A stretch of DNA of 13,393 bases, taken from JADGQA01 sp964579855. Lineage in GTDB: Bacteria > Bacteroidota > Ignavibacteria > UBA10030. Location of the stretch: NCBI GenBank assembly GCA_964579855.1, contig CAZOIM010000097.1:1-13393 (forward strand), given 5' to 3'. The translations under genes were made by a program, and so were the position numbers. Numbering within the stretch: the stretch's first letter is position 1; each line of letters starts with the position of its first letter. A model generated the notes under the pieces. The model had not been told where the DNA came from and made no database searches. It saw nothing but the letters and a program-made list of their open reading frames with translations. Shown here piece by piece: positions 1 through 6,264 of this stretch.

Positions 1-830
1 CCGCGAAAGACCGCCATCTGTTTGGCGGCGAACTCGAGAAAGAACTGCTTTCCCTCGTCGGCAGATCGACCATGTTGGGCACAGAGTTCCATGAGCTCCG
101 CGGTGACCACCACACCGGGAATTCGGCCTTCATTGAACATCTTTGCCCGTTTTGAACTCAGCACAAAGACATTTCCGATCAACGGAATGTGAGCCATCCC
201 GTTTTGTCGCATGAAGATATGAAGTTCGTGAGCCTTCCGAGAATCATAACCGACCTGATTGATGATAAAGGCAGCTCCACACTCTACCTTTTTCTTCAAC
301 TTGAGATACTGTGGAATTACCTCCCCTTCGAATACTTTGTAATTGTTCGTTACAGCGCCAATGCAGAATTGAGTTCTTTCATGTCGTTCATCAAAGCCGA
401 AATTCATCTTGTTGAGAAGAGAAATAAGCCCGACGGAATCCAGATCGAACACCGGTTTTGCCATTCCACCATTCCCACTCACCGGATAATCTCCCGTCAT
501 AGCAAGGAGATTTTGGAATCCCTCGCTGCTCAGTTGCCAGGCGAGACTTTCGAGCGCGTTGCGATTGAGATCTTTGCAGGTGAGATGGAGAACGACTTCT
601 TTGCCGGCGTAGAGAATTGGTTTGCCGAGAGCTTGCGGCGCTAATTGCGGGTTACCACCGGCATTATCCGTTATCGAGATCCAGTCGATTGCAGAACACG
701 CGACCAACTCGTTGGCGAGCGTGCGGGCCTTGACGGCACTTTGTTCCGCCATCGAACCTCGGATAGAAACGAGCTCAACGCCGACAAGGAATTGTGAAGA
801 CTGACTAAGTCGTTCCCGCAGTGTTTGCAT
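1..830 (-). CDS. metF: MetF-type 5,10-methylenetetrahydrofolate reductase, partial (3' end beyond window)
   Basis: Flavin-dependent enzyme that interconverts 5-methyl-THF and 5,10-methylene-THF in the cytoplasm. The reading frame from the ATG at 830 stays open to the left edge (276 codons), so the C-terminus is missing. Family signs are an early Glu in VELVS (about residue 19, place of the catalytic Glu of E. coli MetF), the MTGDYP segment (111-116, the GD loop near the flavin), a VFDLDSV stretch (127-133) and Gln192 in NQVGYD, as in the TIM-barrel active site. The GDYP/DLDSV variant differs from housekeeping MetF and resembles copies beside corrinoid methyltransferases, as I recall them. It is last in the visible operon, 56 bases after the homocysteine methyltransferase gene. 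In this context it may run in the oxidative direction, feeding methyl groups towards formate; that direction is inference. The Shine-Dalgarno sequence is weak. Confidence 0.85.
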   Translation of the reverse strand, partial: MQTLRERLSQSSQFLVGVELVSIRGSMAEQSAVKARTLANELVACSAIDWISITDNAGGNPQLAPQALGKPILYAGKEVVLHLTCKDLNRNALESLAWQLSSEGFQNLLAMTGDYPVSGNGGMAKPVFDLDSVGLISLLNKMNFGFDERHERTQFCIGAVTNNYKVFEGEVIPQYLKLKKKVECGAAFIINQVGYDSRKAHELHIFMRQNGMAHIPLIGNVFVLSSKRAKMFNEGRIPGVVVTAELMELCAQHGRSADEGKQFFLEFAAKQMAVFR

Positions 831-851
831 AGTACTACCCGGAATCGGAAA

Positions 852-880
852 CGCTGGACCGCAACTATCAGAATCCAGCG
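852..880 (-). other. Inverted repeat between the methyltransferase and metF genes
   Basis: The two 7-base arms CGCTGGA (852-858) and TCCAGCG (874-880) are perfect complements, separated by 15 bases, inside the 56-base gap upstream of metF. The structure could form in the transcript. There is no U-run after it on the minus strand, so it does not look like an intrinsic terminator. It could be an RNA processing or stability element, or chance. Confidence 0.3.
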
Positions 881-886
881 GGTAAA

Positions 887-1795
887 TCAATTCTTGCGGT
901 TAAATTCTTCGACGACCTGACGAATTGCGCGAGTGTGCGCCGGTGTACTGCCGCAGCAAGACCCCACGATACCGATTCCTGCCTCGAGAACAGAGGGAAC
1001 ACCAAGAGCCATGTCTTCGGGAAGCTGCTTGTAGACCGCTTTTCCCTTTTCAAGCACAGGTAAGCCCGCATTCGGTTGTGCCATCGTCGGCAGAGAACAA
1101 CTCTCCCTGTAGAGTTGAACTACTTTCGCCGCACCTCGCATATCCATGCCGGTGCCGCAGTTGAGTGCTACAATGTCCGCCCCTCGTTCTTCAACGAACT
1201 TTGCCGCCTGATCGGGCATTACGCCCATCATCGTGACATAAAATGTTTGATCGGCCGATAAGTCATAGGCAAGTGATGCAATGATACACGGAGCGCCTGC
1301 AGCTTTTGCTGCTTCAATCGCCGCACCCAGTTCTTCCAACGATGTCTGCGTTTCGATGATGACTGCATCAGCACCTGCATCGACAAGCGCCGACGCTTGT
1401 TCTCCGTACGCGGCGCGGGCATCTGCGACAGGAAGATCCCCGTACGGTTCGAGGATCGCGCCGAGAGGACCGACATCGCCGAGCACATATCCCTCATGGT
1501 CGCCGAATGCTTTGCGAGCGATGTGGACGGCAGCTTGATTGATTTCTCGGAGTTGATTATCGTGTCCGTGTCTGCGAAGCATGAGGCGGCTTCCGCCGAA
1601 GGTGTTCGTAATCAGGCAGTCGGCGCCGGCCTCGACATATCGTCGTTGAATTTCCAGAACTCTTTCAGGATGAACGATATTCCAGTATTCGCCGCACCCT
1701 CCCGATTCGAGACCGGCAAGCATCAACTGTGTTCCCATCGCACCGTCGCATACTAATCGACGCTCGCGAATCGCTTCCTGGAGCAGCTTCTTCAT
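887..1795 (-). CDS. Homocysteine S-methyltransferase-family protein (zinc-dependent, stand-alone)
   Basis: A 302-residue TIM-barrel protein of the Pfam S-methyl_trans family, which includes the N-terminal homocysteine module of MetH, BHMT and MmuM. Visible motifs are DGAMGTQL (17-24), the ALNCG loop (Cys213) and GSCCGSTPAHTRAI (Cys280, Cys281); these three cysteines are the zinc/thiolate ligands of the family and all are present, so it should be catalytically competent. Length is normal for a single-domain member; there is no fused B12 or folate domain. It lies 21 bases after the small PF13769-like gene and is in the same operon as a separate corrinoid protein, suggesting a 'split MetH' role: moving methyl between the corrinoid protein and homocysteine, or another acceptor. 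An S-methylmethionine or betaine donor cannot be excluded. An AAAGG ribosome site lies about 10 bases before the ATG. Confidence 0.85.
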   Translation of the reverse strand: MKKLLQEAIRERRLVCDGAMGTQLMLAGLESGGCGEYWNIVHPERVLEIQRRYVEAGADCLITNTFGGSRLMLRRHGHDNQLREINQAAVHIARKAFGDHEGYVLGDVGPLGAILEPYGDLPVADARAAYGEQASALVDAGADAVIIETQTSLEELGAAIEAAKAAGAPCIIASLAYDLSADQTFYVTMMGVMPDQAAKFVEERGADIVALNCGTGMDMRGAAKVVQLYRESCSLPTMAQPNAGLPVLEKGKAVYKQLPEDMALGVPSVLEAGIGIVGSCCGSTPAHTRAIRQVVEEFNRKN

Positions 1796-1816
1796 TTTTA
1801 CATTACCTTTTCTGAA

Positions 1817-2071
1817 TCACTGAAACTTCGATTCCAATTCTTTTCTGATGATTTCGGCAACTTCCGTTGCAGTCCCTTCGCGCTCCTGTTCATCGCTCCA
1901 TTTCCACTGACCTAAGTAATCATCTGTGCTGGTCAATCCCTGCGACTGAGCAGCCTGATCGATGAGCGCGGTGAATCTCGATGAGAGTTCGATTTTCACT
2001 TCGTCAAAATCATCCCATACTTTGATTTGCGATGGGATTTCCTGCCAGCTCAAAACTTGATAGAAAGCCAT
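1817..2071 (-). CDS. Small PF13769-like ('virulence factor' family) protein in a corrinoid methyltransfer operon
   Basis: An 84-residue soluble acidic protein without signal peptide or membrane segment. Its pattern (an aromatic-rich MAFYQVLSWQEIPSQIKV start, a central SRFTALIDQAAQSQGL helix, a WKWS patch at about 56-59 and a helical acidic end) matches my recollection of the Pfam family labelled 'virulence factor' (PF13769). Small members of that family often sit beside metF, homocysteine methyltransferase and corrinoid protein genes in proteobacteria. Function is unknown; the neighbourhood argues for an accessory part of the one-carbon methyltransfer machinery rather than virulence. It is 21 bases ahead of the homocysteine methyltransferase gene and 147 bases after the corrinoid protein gene. 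No clear Shine-Dalgarno precedes the ATG; reinitiation from an upstream short ORF is possible. The family call comes from memory of the pattern and is moderately sure. Confidence 0.7.
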   Translation of the reverse strand: MAFYQVLSWQEIPSQIKVWDDFDEVKIELSSRFTALIDQAAQSQGLTSTDDYLGQWKWSDEQEREGTATEVAEIIRKELESKFQ

Positions 2072-2218
2072 ATCATGAGTAACATGGTTGTTGAAATAAT
2101 TTCCCGCTCAAAATCGTGGCATTGCAATCATTTTCATCATTCGTCCTTCTGGCAAAACGATAATCACTTGACGCACTTTTCATCACCAACGCCTTGACTT
2201 CCTTCGCTCGCTCTGCGC

Positions 2219-2860
2219 TTACTTCTTGCCCATGAACTTCAGGAAAAGATCTACTGCACTTGAAGCATCGGCACCGTATCCATCTGCGCCGATCTCGTCT
2301 GCGTACATTTGGCTGATCGGGGCACCTCCGATGGCCATCTTGATATGACCTTGTCCTTTTTCCTTGAATCCATCCACGACGACTTTCATGTAGGTCATCG
2401 TGGTTGTTAGTAAAGCGCTCATGCCGATAATATCCGGCTTGAATTGCTCCGCAGCGGCGAAGAATTTGTCGATGTTTTGATCAACTCCGATGTCGTGCAC
2501 TTCAAACCCCGCTCCTTCAGCCATCATGCATACAAGGTTCTTCCCTATATCGTGCAAATCACCCCGGACGGTTCCCATAAGAAGAACGCCAGCCGGTTTG
2601 ACTATGGAATCCTTTGCGGTCAGAAGGGGTTTGAGTACACCCATGCCTGCCTTCATCGCCCGCGCAGCAATCAATACTTCAGGCACGTAGAGTATATTGT
2701 GTTTGAAATCCTCACCGACAACGCTCATCCCGGCGATCAGGCCTTCAGAAAGGACTTCTTGAACTGTCCTCCCTTCTGCGAGCGCATCTTTCGTCATTTG
2801 CTCGATCTCTTTTGCTTTACCCTCGTAGAGGTATTGATTCATCAGCGCATAATCTGGCAT
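2219..2860 (-). CDS. Methyltransferase cognate corrinoid (B12-binding) protein
   Basis: A 213-residue corrinoid protein that shuttles a methyl group as methyl-Co(III) between two methyltransferases (MtaC/MtbC/MtvC type). Two domains are visible: an N-terminal helical 'cap' (about 1-85, with GLIAGMSVVGEDF and YVPEVLIAARAM) and a Rossmann-like B12 domain (about 90-213). The base-on/His-on motif D-x-H-x-x-G is intact as GDLHDIG (Asp101, His103, Gly106), followed by the SALLTT loop (148-153) and GGAP (178-181). Length is standard. It is 22 bases after the UroD-fold methyltransferase gene, with an AGGGA ribosome site, and is surely its partner. Such proteins need an ATP-dependent reductive activase when Co(I) is accidentally oxidised; none is encoded in the window. 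The methyl donor cannot be read from this protein. Confidence 0.95.
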   Translation of the reverse strand: MPDYALMNQYLYEGKAKEIEQMTKDALAEGRTVQEVLSEGLIAGMSVVGEDFKHNILYVPEVLIAARAMKAGMGVLKPLLTAKDSIVKPAGVLLMGTVRGDLHDIGKNLVCMMAEGAGFEVHDIGVDQNIDKFFAAAEQFKPDIIGMSALLTTTMTYMKVVVDGFKEKGQGHIKMAIGGAPISQMYADEIGADGYGADASSAVDLFLKFMGKK

Positions 2861-2882
2861 CGGTTTATTCCCTGTCGTTTAT

Positions 2883-3938
2883 CTAGGCCGTGACTCGTTT
2901 TGAATTATATTCATTCAACGCCTCTTGCATTGCGAGTATATTTTCCCGCGGCATGCCGGGGCTTGTTCCTCCCCCGACGGAGAGAATAATGCCTTCTCCG
3001 CCGCTCTTTTCAAGAACTTCAAGAGTAGCTTCCCGGACTTCCTCAGGAGTACCGCGTACGCCGACCTCAAGCGGATTAACGTTGCCCATGAGGCATATTC
3101 TATCACCGACACGTTGTTTCACATCAGCGATATCAGTCTGTTTTCCCCAATTAAGCACATTGAATCCGCAATCCGGCAAGTGATCAAGACAGGCGCCGAT
3201 TTCCGCGTCATTGTGGTAGATCTTCACCCAATCTTTCGGGAACGCATCACAAATGCGCTTGAGATAAGGATGAGCAAATTCCATGTAGTGCTCTTCATTG
3301 ATGAAACCGACGATATCGTCCAGGATAAAAATCCCTTCGACGGTATTTCCCATGGCCTTGTGCTGCGCCTTGAGCCAGTCGATGACAAGCTTTGTGCAGA
3401 GATCGATGAGTTTATGAGCCCACTTGGGTTTTTCAACGATGTCGATCATGAAATCCGTAGTGCTGCGGACAAACCCAGCGGTACAGAGCGGTCCACGGGA
3501 AGTGATAAGAGGAAGTATTTCCCCCGTGTCGAGAATCCGTTGTCTCTGCATCCTGATACGATGAAGAGTCATACCCATGAACGCATCTGCTTCGACCTCG
3601 TAGTCCGGGAATTTGTCAATGTCTTCAATATTGTAGAGCGTATGGTACTCACTGGGCGTATTATCCTGCCAAAACTTGATCTTGGCTCCGAGTGCAGAGG
3701 GTTCGGCCGCCATACCATATTCCATCCACCACGAGGGGATAAAAATGATATCAGGAAATTCCTGGTGAATCCTGAGATTGGACTGAAACCACAACTCCGG
3801 ATCGAGGAAGTAGTCCATGTGTTTGATGCCGAGGTATCCAGGTATCCACGGACTGTCAATGATCATTGCCATGGGGACTTTATCCAGTCTTTCTCTCCGG
3901 GCCGCCTTCTTGAACGTCGCCCATTGTTCAGGCCTCAT
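2883..3938 (-). CDS. Uroporphyrinogen decarboxylase-fold corrinoid methyltransferase (probable methyl-donor demethylase)
   Basis: A 351-residue TIM-barrel protein of the URO-D superfamily, which besides haem enzymes contains the corrinoid methyltransferases MtaA/MtbA, CmuA and ether-demethylating relatives. Supporting segments are a LDDIVGFINEEHYMEFAHPYL-like stretch (206-226), HND at 242-244, GNVNPLEVGVRGTPEEV (285-301) and SVGGGTSPGMPREN (320-333). The thiol-type methyltransferases have zinc ligands H-x-C and a later Cys; here the positions read H-N-D and G-G-G, so this is probably not a methyl-corrinoid:thiol enzyme. The immediately following corrinoid protein gene (22 bases) makes transfer of methyl from a small donor to cobalt the likely reaction. 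The context suggests a methoxyl donor such as 4-O-methyl-glucuronate; this is inference. True haem-pathway UroD is unlikely because there are no haem genes nearby and these motifs differ. Confidence 0.85.
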   Translation of the reverse strand: MRPEQWATFKKAARRERLDKVPMAMIIDSPWIPGYLGIKHMDYFLDPELWFQSNLRIHQEFPDIIFIPSWWMEYGMAAEPSALGAKIKFWQDNTPSEYHTLYNIEDIDKFPDYEVEADAFMGMTLHRIRMQRQRILDTGEILPLITSRGPLCTAGFVRSTTDFMIDIVEKPKWAHKLIDLCTKLVIDWLKAQHKAMGNTVEGIFILDDIVGFINEEHYMEFAHPYLKRICDAFPKDWVKIYHNDAEIGACLDHLPDCGFNVLNWGKQTDIADVKQRVGDRICLMGNVNPLEVGVRGTPEEVREATLEVLEKSGGEGIILSVGGGTSPGMPRENILAMQEALNEYNSKRVTA

Positions 3939-3946
3939 AGTATTAT

Positions 3947-3955
3947 TCCTTTCCT
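3947..3955 (-). promoter_or_regulatory. Strong ribosome binding site of the UroD-fold methyltransferase gene
   Basis: The minus-strand sequence AGGAAAGGA lies 8 bases before the ATG at 3938. It fixes this start and is the strongest such site seen in the window, suggesting high translation of the first dedicated methyltransferase. Confidence 0.75.
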
Positions 3956-3979
3956 CGGATCTGTTGGTTCAATAAACCG

Positions 3980-4846
3980 TTATGCGAAAACAATTGTTTT
4001 CTTGCCGTGCACAAGCACCCTGTGTTGTGCATGAAGATAGAGTGCCCGAGCGAGGATTAATCGTTCAAGGTCGCGTCCTTTGCGAACCAGGTCACTGACG
4101 CCATCCTTGTGGGATATCCTGATGATATCCTGCTCGATGATAGGTCCTTCGTCGAGATCTTTCGTGACGTAATGGCTCGTGGCGCCAATAATTTTTACCC
4201 CTCGTTCATATGCCTGCCGGTAAGGATCGCTTCCTGCAAATGCAGGCAGAAACGAATGATGAATATTGATGATCTGATTTGGAAACTTGTCCACAAATTC
4301 AGGCGATAGAATCTGCATGTATCGGGCAAGAACGATCGTGTTGATCCGATGTTCTTTCAGCAATGACAGCTCGTTTCGCTCCTGTTCAGAACGATTATCT
4401 TTTCCAATAGGAAATATAGCAAATGGTGTATTGTATTGTTCTGCAAGCGAACGCAAATCCTCGTGATTGGAAATGATGAGAGGGATTTCGATGTCAAACT
4501 CCCCCGACCGTTGCCGCCAAAGTATTTCCTGGAGGCAGTGATCAAGTTTGGAAACGAAGATTGCCACGCGCTGCTTCCGCGATGTAAAGCTGATCTGCCA
4601 CGTTGCATCGAATTCCTTTGCAAGCGGCGTAAATGCTTCCCGCACTTCGGATTCCGGGACAGTGAATTTCGTCATATCCCAGGCAATCCGAAGAAAAAAG
4701 TGCTTGCCATCCACGTGTTCATCCAGATCAAGGATATTCCCGCTTCGTTCAAAGACGAAATGGGATAATCTCGAAATTAATCCTGTCCGATCCGGGCAAG
4801 AGAGCAAGAGAACCGCATTTGTCGAGCGATCGTTCGTTGTATCCAT
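3980..4846 (-). CDS. purU: Formyltetrahydrofolate deformylase
   Basis: Hydrolyses 10-formyl-THF to formate and THF in the cytoplasm. The 288-residue length is typical. An N-terminal ACT domain (about 10-85, beginning LLLSCPDRTGLISRLSHF) precedes the formyltransferase-fold catalytic domain (about 92-280). The active-site run NIHHSFLPAF (Asn194, His196) and the loop ATSHYVTKDLDEGPI (Asp232) carry the Asn/His/Asp set shared with GART and PurU. In E. coli PurU balances the C1 pool and supplies formate to PurT; here it is flanked by corrinoid methyltransferase genes and lies 41 bases ahead of the UroD-fold gene. That placement resembles purU of chloromethane-utilisation clusters, where it drains formyl-THF to formate and regenerates THF for methyl oxidation. 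It sits at the junction between the esterase genes (50-base gap) and the C1 genes. The ACT domain could sense an amino acid such as methionine or glycine, as in E. coli. Confidence 0.93.
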   Translation of the reverse strand: MDTTNDRSTNAVLLLSCPDRTGLISRLSHFVFERSGNILDLDEHVDGKHFFLRIAWDMTKFTVPESEVREAFTPLAKEFDATWQISFTSRKQRVAIFVSKLDHCLQEILWRQRSGEFDIEIPLIISNHEDLRSLAEQYNTPFAIFPIGKDNRSEQERNELSLLKEHRINTIVLARYMQILSPEFVDKFPNQIINIHHSFLPAFAGSDPYRQAYERGVKIIGATSHYVTKDLDEGPIIEQDIIRISHKDGVSDLVRKGRDLERLILARALYLHAQHRVLVHGKKTIVFA

Positions 4847-4896
4847 TTTTGCGTGACAACTCCGTTATTCCAATCGAAGTTTATGTCGGACCCTCA

Positions 4897-6264
4897 TTAT
4901 TTGAAATACTTCTCTGCAAACATCAAAAATGTTGGCCAGTTGGGTCCCGTGGTATGTCCTCCACTATGTTGACGGAATCCAATGTCGCCGTCGATCAAGG
5001 CAGTCTCCATTGCAGGAAAAACCGTTGTTCCCAAATCCTTTTTACCGAGAAGTCTGTACACTGGACCTGCCGCAACTGCCGCCATAAATTGGCCTTTGTC
5101 GTCGACCCAATTACCTTCCACCTTCGGTGAACCGCAACTGATAAATACCGGTCGCGGTGCACACATGCCAATGAGTTCATGTGCGTCGACCGGGAGATCT
5201 TTCGGCGTCAGGGGACCTGCATATTTCAGGAAATTGCCGGCCATCCAATGATATTCACCGCTCGAAGCAACATTCTCAACTTGCTCTCCGAAATTTCGAC
5301 GAAGTAACTTCGCTCCGCCTTCCCCTGAGGAACCGACGAAAGCGATGGCGAACCTCTCGTCGTACGCCATGGTCACGAGTGCAGCTTTGCCATACCTCGA
5401 AAGTCCCTCGATGCCTACTTTCCTGCCATCAACAGACTTATCCGTTTCCAGATAATCCAGAGCTCTGCTTGCGCCCCAAGCCCACGCGCGTAACGCACCC
5501 CAATCGTCCAACGTCCGCGGCTGACCCTTGTTTACCAGGCCGATAATTCCGCCCGTTAAACCCCTGCCGTTGTCTTCCTGAACACTTGTAGGGATTACAA
5601 TTGCATATCCCCACCCTTTTGACAGTACGAGTTGCTTCCAACTCGACATTGAATCAACAATTCTCTTGATTCGGTCGGTCATCTTGAATCCGGGAGGAAA
5701 GGTGAAACCAAATTCCATAATGACGGGAACCGGTCCTTGAGCATTGGCTGGTATCGTCAATGCCAACTCAATGTCGACCTTTATCTGTGGATAAGACGAA
5801 TTATCGACGTGCCCGAGAAGTTTTTTCGTCACTGCCGGCAAACCTGAAATTGTATCTACAGATGTGCTCACAATTTCCCATCTAACCTTTGGAATATTCT
5901 GAGGCACCCTTCCATAGACTTCCTTGTCGAAGCTCTCTTGGATTTCGGGGCGGCCCAGCTTCCACCACATCTCGGGAGTCGTAATTTTCAGACCGTTACT
6001 CATAGTCAACGGATCAGGCAACTCAGGATATGGATTGGCTTTGGACTCGTCTGCGTTTGCAGCGTTCCGTGCCGTAGGATCTCCAGAAGGGCCCGGACGA
6101 AGTGAGTCAACGTGTAACAAATCCAGCAACCTCCGATGATCCTGCTCTGAAGTCAATTGCATTGGACGCGAAGCGGTATCCGAAAACGATTGTGGGTTCC
6201 CCTGAGACAACACATTGCCCGTGATTACACTTATCAGGACAATACTATGGATCGATCTTTTCAT
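4897..6264 (-). CDS. CE15 glucuronoyl esterase, secreted
   Basis: Carbohydrate esterase family 15 enzyme, expected to cleave the ester between 4-O-methyl-D-glucuronic acid side chains of xylan and lignin alcohols (or methyl glucuronate esters). The 455 residues start with a signal peptide (about 1-21, ending VLSQG). The alpha/beta-hydrolase core shows GGIIGLVNKG (238-247), DDWGALRAWAWGASRALDYL (253-272), the nucleophile motif GLSRYGK with Ser289, SSGEGGAKLLRR (312-323), CAPRPVF (368-374) and the late SGGH with candidate catalytic His437. Candidate catalytic acids are Glu315 and Glu383; families use either position. It overlaps the preceding esterase by 4 bases (ATGA), so the two are probably translationally coupled; AGAAGAG lies 8 bases upstream. 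There is no T9SS tail, so it is probably periplasmic or exported by another route. This is the gene that most directly points to glucuronoxylan-lignin. Confidence 0.92.
   Translation of the reverse strand: MKRSIHSIVLISVITGNVLSQGNPQSFSDTASRPMQLTSEQDHRRLLDLLHVDSLRPGPSGDPTARNAANADESKANPYPELPDPLTMSNGLKITTPEMWWKLGRPEIQESFDKEVYGRVPQNIPKVRWEIVSTSVDTISGLPAVTKKLLGHVDNSSYPQIKVDIELALTIPANAQGPVPVIMEFGFTFPPGFKMTDRIKRIVDSMSSWKQLVLSKGWGYAIVIPTSVQEDNGRGLTGGIIGLVNKGQPRTLDDWGALRAWAWGASRALDYLETDKSVDGRKVGIEGLSRYGKAALVTMAYDERFAIAFVGSSGEGGAKLLRRNFGEQVENVASSGEYHWMAGNFLKYAGPLTPKDLPVDAHELIGMCAPRPVFISCGSPKVEGNWVDDKGQFMAAVAAGPVYRLLGKKDLGTTVFPAMETALIDGDIGFRQHSGGHTTGPNWPTFLMFAEKYFK

Noticed and set aside
189..644. A 151-codon plus-strand ORF at the left edge
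   Set aside because: The minus strand there encodes a recognisable MetF with active-site motifs; the plus-strand frame is its shadow.
2219..3938. A methanol, methylamine or glycine-betaine methyltransferase system
   Set aside because: Methanol enzymes are MtaB type and methylamine/betaine enzymes are MttB/MtmB type; the donor-side candidate here is UroD-fold, and no MtaB- or MttB-like gene is present. Not fully excluded without assays.
2925..4034. A 369-codon plus-strand ORF covering most of the UroD-fold methyltransferase gene
   Set aside because: It is antisense to a clear family member with a strong ribosome site, its protein resembles nothing, and all real genes here are on the minus strand.
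3980..4846. Housekeeping formyltransferase for purine synthesis (PurN)
   Set aside because: The N-terminal ACT domain and 288-residue length fit PurU, not the shorter PurN, and no purine genes are nearby.
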